Shown one piece after another: positions 57,667-64,000 of a stretch of 64,000 bases of DNA. Under the pieces are notes generated by a model. The model saw only the letters and a list, made by a program, of their open reading frames with translations, had not been told where the DNA came from and did no database searches. Both the position numbers and the translations under genes were made by a program. This stretch comes from Gautieria morchelliformis. Lineage: Eukaryota > Basidiomycota > Agaricomycetes > Gomphales > Gomphaceae. How positions within the stretch are numbered: position 1 is the first letter of the stretch; each line of letters starts with the position of its first letter. The DNA lies in contig WHVA01000262.1 of the NCBI GenBank assembly GCA_015179125.1, positions 62,001 to 126,000 of the forward strand. The letters are read 5' to 3'.

Positions 57667-59817
57667 CTAAAATCCGGCGGGAGAGATGAGGTCTAGTGTT
57701 CCCGCATCGATACCAGCAAAAGATCGGCTCATTATACGGCGAGACTGTAGCTCCCGTTTGCGCAAGAAGAGGTGAGCAAGGGCAACCGCATCCCGTACCA
57801 CGATCCAAAGAGATAAGCCAAGCGAATTTCGCCACCTGTCAGAACCCATCAGCACCCGATGAGGATATGTTAGGGGTGTCTCACCAAACTGGCTCCATAG
57901 CCGGCTTCCGCCATAGTGCATTGCCAACATCACTCAATGTTCGTAACCCACCAGACCCCCGCGCAACATTTTCCATCCAGCTCAACGGGGGTATAAATGG
58001 TTCATGAAGAGAAAGGACGCGACGCAATACTAGCGAACGGTGAGATAATAACTCGAGTAATGACCCCATGTAACTGGCGATCCATGGCGTGACCAATACA
58101 CGGGTGATGAAGCGGCCGAGGGAGGAAAATGTCACCCTCACTCTTCGGTGCCCGGGTTCATCCTGGTTCGCATTCCCTTCCACATTGTCGTTCACGGCCA
58201 CAGGCCCTTCCTGGTTATCCTGTTCCTGATTCTGTGGCTGCTGCTGTCTCGCCGGTCCTTCAAGATCGAGATCAATTCTAAGATCGGCACCCAGCACACG
58301 ACCGTCCCCGCCGCCATTATCGTTGTCCTCTAACACCCAGGTTTGTCGCTGGGCCGCGGCGTCTTGACGGCTCTGGTTATCCGTCTGAAGCACCCAGTTT
58401 GTGAGCTGATCCCGCACATAGGTGTACCACATCCGTAGGAAGGGGTACACGAGGACACAGAGTGTAGGAGTTGGCGGATATGTCACCAGAAACCGGGGCA
58501 AGTCAAACGGTTCGTGAGTAGCTGCGAGTATTGAGGAAGAAGGGAACGATAGGGAGAGAAGCATTGGGAGCGTCACAGTTGAGAAAATGGCGGAGTCAAG
58601 CGTGCGCACGTGAGACGCAAGGAGGTAAAACGGAACTAGGGGGAGGTTGCAATATACAACCCAACTCCAATCCTTGGGGTCGTCTCCCACTATGACGTTG
58701 TACAGTCGGTCGCCAACAAAGACGCGGACAGCGTGGGCGCCGTAGAACATGCAAAGCCCATAGATAGCTAAGTGAATGGAAGGTCAGCTTTGATTTAGGA
58801 GAAATACAATACAAACAATACGACGTACAACCCGTAAAAGTTACAATGACGCCAAACACGATTCCAAGCGTTGCGTATTTTCCACTCCGGTTGGCAAGCC
58901 GATCTACACTATCCATTATACGTAGCACAAGGGGATTACGGCTGTCTATGATATATCTGAAGGCCATTTTGACCATGGATATTGAGAAACCCTTGCACCA
59001 CCATTTGCATACCTCGTATTACATTGCGGGCACTTGAGGGCGTTCTCCCGACGTGATGGCTGGAGTTGAGATTCCTTGATCCATTCGAGGAGGCAATCTT
59101 GGTGCGCAACCAGCGTACACGACTGTGAATATTTGTCAGTAACATAGAACGAGAACAGAACAAGATAAAATGATTACGCAGGGATGGACCCATAACCTTG
59201 AGGAGCTTGATGACGCTGTTCACAGTATGCACGAGTTAGCGTCGTCTCGAATGTCAGACTTTAGTAAAGAACGATGGATGGCTGTGTGACCGCAACAGGT
59301 GCAACTTGACAAACGCATTATGTCAGGCCGAGTAAATGCATGTAGGCGAGCGAGACATGTCGGCAAGAGATGTCAGGGCCACGCTGGGGGAGTGCAAAGC
59401 TGCAAAGCATTGCCCTCAAATGCACGACGAACATATCTTTGAAACCGTGTGCTTCCCTGCGCTGATCCAATGATAGCCAATGGTGTCCCATATTGGCCAA
59501 GCACGATGGATGCGGGCAAGCAGCGCAACTCGCCACGAGATGTCCTCGGCCGGCTCTGTGCCTCCAAAACTGCAAGCCGCACCACTCAAACCACCCAAAC
59601 CAAGTGGTTCCAGATCCGGAAAACATTTTAGAGGCGATCCAGCAAACATCCACTCACCATCGTCCCGAGATTCCTCCTCACGGCATATCCAGCATAGTTT
59701 GACCTGTTTAGGCAAGGAATAGTTAGCACCGACACCGGTTGCGAACCATGTAGCATATGATAGCCTTACTCGAAGGTCGTCAATTGTCGGCGCACTGCTC
59801 TTTGCACTACTACTCAT
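57667..59817 (-). CDS. RING-CH (MARCH-type) membrane E3 ubiquitin ligase
   Basis: About seven exons. The start is MSSSAKSSAPTIDDLR, spliced (GTAAGG...AACAG) to VKLCWICREEESRDD. The rest of the C4HC3 RING-CH domain is SCTLVAHQDCLLEWI...ALKCPQCN, giving Cys-x2-Cys, Cys, His-x2-Cys and Cys-x2-Cys in the right order. Hydrophobic segments follow (LGIVFGVIVTFTG near 58850; WVVYCNLPLVPFYLLASHV; FSTVTLPMLLSLSF; PTLCVLVYPFLRMWYTY), so it is membrane-bound, with an acidic Gln/Asn-rich loop between. The last exon joins at PVW (GTGAGA...GACAG) and ends LISPAGF. The topology resembles MARCH5-type ligases of mitochondria or ER. The total is about 520 residues. Confidence 0.88.
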
Positions 59818-60111
59818 GGCGGTGGCGAGTGGAAATAACAGTCACATCAAGTGACCGCGGTGACGTAATATCTCTGATCAAAGCTAGTAGAGGCTAGGCT
59901 TGTTTCTGCTACCAATTAGCTCAACTGAATGGAGTGCCTATTCTCAATTCAGTTGAGCTAAGATCTAATTGGTGGCAAAACATAAGTATTGCTTGTTACT
60001 GTACTGTATGTCTTCGTATGGAGCCAGCTAGCAGATCATAGTTGTTATTGCCAGGACGATATACAAGGCGCTTTTTACTACTTAGTAACATGAGAACGTA
60101 CTACGAGATCC
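59818..60111. other. Spacer with foldback at 59907-59977
   Basis: The left arm TGCTACCAATTAGCTCAACTGAAT (59907-59930) is mirrored by 59947-59977, which carries an extra AGATCT-containing block. The arms match over about 11 and 12 bp on either side of that block. It looks like a small MITE remnant. Nothing else is seen. Confidence 0.5.
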
Positions 60112-61172
60112 TCAATCCAGGCGGGGTGGTGTGATCGCCTTGTCGTCCTTAGGCTCGAGTTCAGGGTCGGCACCATTCCTTTCGTGACCAACTTCATCGG
60201 CATCTTTGTCCCTATCCTCCCTCCTGACGCTGCTCCTGCTTCTGCTCCTCCTGCGTCTCTCCGTGCTCCTGCTGCGCCTCCTCCTCCTGTCCTCACCATC
60301 ATCATCCCGGTCCCTCCTCCTATCATCACGGTCACGGTCCTTGTCTTTGCCATCATCCTTATCACGGTCCTTCTTCCTATCGTCTTTGTCGTCATCCCTG
60401 TCGCGGTCGCGTCTTGGGCTGGCAGAGCGAGAGCGGCTACGCCTATCTCGTCTGCTACCACGACGAGGGGGAGAGCGTTTGCCATCGTAGCGCCACACCG
60501 CGGAGGGAGGATTCTTGGCCCACTGGAGACAGGTTTAGGCAAGTCACCAAAGATTCAGAGGAAAATGAGGTGCTTACCTGGACACTCAGACGATAACCGT
60601 TAAGACTCCTACCATGCCTACGAGACAGAGTGGCATTAGGTTGTTTTAGTCTGGCGGGTAACAAATAGACGGGCTGACATTTCATAATACGCATCTTCTG
60701 CGTCACGCGTGCTGCGGAATTCAACAAATGCATAACTGGCGACAGCAGAGAAATGGGAGGATCGTTGAGCGACTCGAACTCGTCAGAAATTGAAGCAGAT
60801 CGAAATCGTAGGGAGGGTGTGAACGCGTGCAATCGAAGGAGGGACGTATCGTGGAAGCGCGCACGCGATAGACTTCAACTCGTTTGTGCAGAGACTCGAT
60901 GCATCGACTCGAATTGACTCGGGGTAGTGCGAACGCTCGAAGAAAGGGCGGCGCGTGCGGATCGGAGCGGACACTCACGGGCTGGCTGATGCATAGTTAC
61001 GCGGCGCGGGAACGTCGCAACGAACGAGAGGTCCGTATCTAGCACCAAATGATACTGGTCAGTGACAACGGCCACGAAAAAAAAACCATGCCACCCACCT
61101 TTCAAACTCATAGGCAAGGTCACGGGCCCTGGTGTGGCGATCAAAGCCGCTCACGAACAGGATACGAGGCAT
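60112..61172 (-). CDS. SR-type splicing factor (RRM + RS/RD-rich tail)
   Basis: Five exons. The RRM is assembled over short introns: MPRILFVSGFDRHTRARDLAYEFER (RNP2-like ILFVSGF), YGPLVRCDVPAPRNYASA, SYAFVEFRSTRDAEDAYYEM (RNP1-like YAFVEF) and HGRSLNGYRLSVQ, then WAKNPPSAVWRYDG. The tail is an alternating Arg-Ser and Arg-Asp region (RRDRRSRSRSASPRRD, then many RD/DK repeats and RRRRSRSTERRRRSRSR), ending ITPPRLD. This order is that of small SR proteins such as S. pombe Srp1 or SRSF-type factors acting in pre-mRNA splicing. About 240 residues. Confidence 0.9.
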
Positions 61173-61935
61173 GAAGGTTAGATTTTAGCGATTTCTTAAG
61201 AGAGTGAGTGCTGGTCCCTCGAGGTCAAAGTGGAACAGTAAAGTTTACAGCAACGTGGGAAAAGCTGACGTAGAACCTTCTAGCCACCCAACCTTTTAAC
61301 TCCGCTCGCTATAGTGACTCTTGACCGCAGGCTGGCCAATGCAATTGGGATGTATCACGCCTCTATTTGCATCAACAGTCGTCTCAGTTCGTCCAGAGTA
61401 GTGGAATTTTCGACATGTAAGCTCAGTTCGCGGGGACAGAGGACTCTCGTAACCTCGTTGCAACCATGTGGCCATTGACCAACCCGTGATGCTCTGGTTC
61501 TAGTTCCTGGTTCCCTGTAAGCTCAACATGACCCATGTGGTGTCCCTGAGCATCTTGGCCACATGCACCTTGCATCATCATGGGCTCCCCAGATCACTTG
61601 CAGTGGCTTGGACTGGTCGTTAGTAACGCGAATATTGCGGAGTAAGCACTGTTCACTGCTGTTCTAAAAATGTGCGGATATTGATCACAATAGTATCCCA
61701 CTAGCCATGCATCATTTCGCAGGACATGGGACACGACACGGCCGTATGAGCGTCATGATCATCCGAAAAAAAGGAGTAGTCTACCGACACCTGTCCCATA
61801 GCGCTCCATAGTGTCCGAGAACAGCGAAGGATATGTCCTAATGATCTTCCCCGATGATCAGCGCCCTTTGTGCCCCTTACCACTGCCGTCTTCATAAATA
61901 CTGAGTGCTCGGCAAAGTATGGTTAAGCCGTTGAC
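61173..61935. other. Intergenic spacer
   Basis: Spacer between the divergent SR gene and the carboxylesterase pseudogene; no gene or clear repeat seen. A TTCATAAATAC stretch near 61890 could serve as a TATA-like element for the latter. Confidence 0.5.
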
Positions 61936-63530
61936 ATGACCCTACTGTGGATTTCATTCCTGGCCTCCTGCTTCATCGATATTGTCCAGGGTACACCCAT
62001 AGCTCGTGAGTCCGCGCCTGCCGTGACCCTTGATGACTCTGGTGCTGTGTCCAGCTTCCTCGGCACCCCCTTCGTACAACCACCGTGAGTCTTCCACGTT
62101 AAAGTAGATATGCAAAGGATAAAGTAGTTCTCTCAATGACTGGGGACTTACGATTAGACCAATGACGTGTACGAAGCCACTGCGTTTTGGCCCTTCCTGC
62201 CCTCAACAGGCGGTTCAACTGCCGTGGTGCAGACACAAATTCTATTTTTCAGCGCACCGTACCTGACTCAGGACTGCCTGTATTTATCACATATATGGCG
62301 TCTCAATCACTGACATGCCTTCTCAGAACCATAAGTATAGTGATAGCTGCATCGATTCCTGCTGGGCAAATGCTCCCTGTGGTTGCGGTAAGCCCATGCG
62401 CTTTTAGACTTTGCTGTTGATTCCAACGAATGTCAGTAGATATTCAGCGGCGGTTTTGAGCTTGGAGGTGCTTCAACGTATGATGGGAGTGTCATTGTAC
62501 AAACTTCGATTCACATGGGTCAAACGGTGATATGTGATGTGCGTCTGAACGAGTTGCACCTCGATAGGGCATGGCTTAAGAGCGGCTACAGGCTGTCCCG
62601 TGTTTCTGGCATTTATGTATTATCGAAAAGTTGCTGGGGTACATTAGTATTTGTTTCCTAGCGGGTCAAGAAGTGAAAGACGCCGAACTCGGTAACCTCG
62701 GTTCAAACCAAGGTTACCGACTTCGGCGTCTTTCACGACCTTGTAAAGTTTACAAGGTCGTGAGGTTTTTTTTTTTTTTTTTTCATTCGAAAGACGCATA
62801 TCTCATATTCAGGACCCTCTTGAAGTACTGCGATGGATACAGAAATACATTGTGGGTTTGGTGGAGATCCGTCGAAGGTCACAGCCTACGCTAACATCAT
62901 GGCAATCTGATACATATCCTTGCACACTAACAGATGGGGTCCGCAGGCGCTATATCCGTCTCCCTGCAAATGTTAACGAACGGGGAGGACACCGAAGGCC
63001 TCTTCCGGGCTGCTTTCATGGAATATGGGTCCCCAATCTCTGTTGGCGATATTACTCATGGCCAGTCATACTACGACGCTCTGGTGGAAGAAGTTGGCAG
63101 TTCCGCGCCAGATACACTGGCGTGTTTACGTACAGTGGACTAATTGTATTTGCACACGGCCATGGATAATTCACCGAGTATGGTTTCATACCAGGTGATT
63201 TCAAGATTATCATTCGTTTTCAGACGCGACTGCTGAATATTTACTCATCCTTTGGCTTTAGCTTGGTTGCTAGGGCCTGGTGGCCTCTTTCTCGGAGACC
63301 CACAACAGCAGTTAGTAGCTGACAGGAGTATCTCCAAAATACCTATTGTCACTGGTATGAACACCAACGTTTACACATGATTCACCATTACTTCTTTAAC
63401 CAGCCAACGCGGATGATGGGGGCACGTGAGTGAACTCCTCGACTGCTTCTTGTCATTACGATATTGACTCATTTTAATCTGTTCTCCTTGACCAATCTCA
63501 ATGTCATGTAACGAACATAATTTTATCATC
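61936..63530 (+). pseudogene. Type-B carboxylesterase, broken
   Basis: The first exon looks sound: signal peptide MTLLWISFLASCFIDIVQGTP, then LGTPFVQPP at the usual early position, and a GTGAGT donor. Later exons keep family blocks: DVYEATAFWPF, FSGGFELGGASTYDGS, FLAGQEVKDAELGNLG, LRWIQKYIV, SAGAISVSLQMLTNGEDTEGLFRAAF, DTLACLRTVD and DPQQQLVADRSISKIPIVTG. The gene is disabled. A foldback separates GNLG from the LRWIQKYI block. One T is missing in the GFGGDP segment, causing a frameshift. At the nucleophile elbow the expected WGESAG reads TGGGG-TCC-GCA-GGC, having lost about four bases including the Glu, though the Ser codon remains. The end is approximate. Confidence 0.82.
62673..62783 (+). 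repeat. Exon-derived foldback with T18 tract
   Basis: The left arm 62673-62703 is normal esterase coding sequence (EVKDAELGNLG). The right arm 62706-62736 is its inverted copy with 29 of 31 bases paired and a 2-base centre. Overlapping its end, 62733-62763 is a 31-bp palindrome (TCACGACCTTGTAAA, centre G, then its complement). Two G and 18 T follow (62766-62783). GAAAGACGC occurs at 62675 and again at 62789. Confidence 0.85.
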
Positions 63531-64000
63531 AATGACGCTTAAGTCAAGGTCTGGGGCCTGCATATGCCACGTCTGTAGTTTGGAGCCATCTCTGCCCCTT
63601 CTTGTGTGATTTTCTGATCTTCCATAGAAGCTGAGACAATTCCTCGTGTCCAGCCGACAGGTGCTCGAGTGATGGGCTGGATCCGACCCATTGTCTTTTG
63701 CCCATCCCAGAGGGTATGCTGTTCTTGGGAGCAATGTCTTCATACATATTTATTTTTCGTTTATTGCCTGTTCTCGTGGATGTGTATAGCCGGAATTGGC
63801 TTGTATAGTGACCTGGGCAGGCTCGTCGTTGATTGGAGTGTCCGTATCCATATCCTTATCCCTATCCAGGATAGTTTTTTCCAGAGAATTCTGCGCATTG
63901 CCTCATGCCCATGAACACTCCCTGAGCCTCCAGTTTGGGGAATGAAATGCCACATGTTTTTAAAATACGACATAGCATCCAGCATTGGCACAAAACGATG
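63531..64000. other. Window end, nothing recognised
   Basis: This may hold remains of the esterase 3' part, but no family block could be identified. Short hydrophobic frames on the forward strand near 63740 have no support. Confidence 0.4.

Overview
The window is fungal nuclear DNA, almost certainly from a mushroom-type basidiomycete (Agaricomycetes). Genes are cut by many short introns of roughly 45-70 bp with GT...AG ends. The gene families also fit: a TPR-CHAT giant, a DUF6533 membrane protein, a fungal BTB protein, an intracellular chloroperoxidase-fold protein, chromodomain Ty3-type retroelements, and a short CaaX-ended peptide gene resembling a mating pheromone precursor. The tandem TPR style recalls Ceratobasidiaceae/Rhizoctonia, but that is only an impression.

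Layout. 0-4 kb: 3' part of a TPR-CHAT protein gene. 4.8-10.3 kb: a VWA8-type AAA/VWA ATPase. 10.3-12 kb: noncoding DNA with hairpins and repeats. 12-24.4 kb: a nest of broken LTR retroelements, containing gag remains of one element, a 1.87-kb noncoding LTR-like insertion in it with a 5-bp target duplication, a reverse-strand chromovirus with both LTRs, and pieces of two further copies or elements. 24.5-26.2 kb: a coiled-coil protein. 26.2-32.4 kb: a gene-poor stretch holding a copy of the TPR-CHAT gene tail, the pheromone-like gene (29.1 kb) and a decayed kinase-like gene.

32.4-43.4 kb: ordinary host genes: a BTB protein, complex I subunit NDUFA6, the ER chaperone LHS1/HYOU1 (ending HDEL), a basic nuclear-type protein of unknown role, and an Ish1/Msc1 protein. 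43.4-48.2 kb: a repeat-rich block with foldbacks and a tandem pair of orphan genes that share a promoter. 48.7-61.2 kb: DUF6533 membrane protein, chloroperoxidase-like protein, PP28/PDAP1 homologue, a PPR-like mitochondrial protein, translation factor eIF2-gamma, a RING-CH (MARCH) E3 ligase and an SR-type RRM protein. 61.9-63.5 kb: a broken type-B carboxylesterase gene carrying a striking inverted duplication of its own exon followed by 18 T.

Housekeeping genes here look intact and act independently (translation, ER folding, respiration, splicing, membrane ubiquitination). The accessory parts are most worth a second look: the isolated CaaX peptide gene with its TATA box, the duplicated orphan pair, the exon foldback in the esterase, and the precise 135-bp TPR array. 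Exon borders were inferred by eye from reading frame and GT/AG sites; outer borders of decayed features are approximate.
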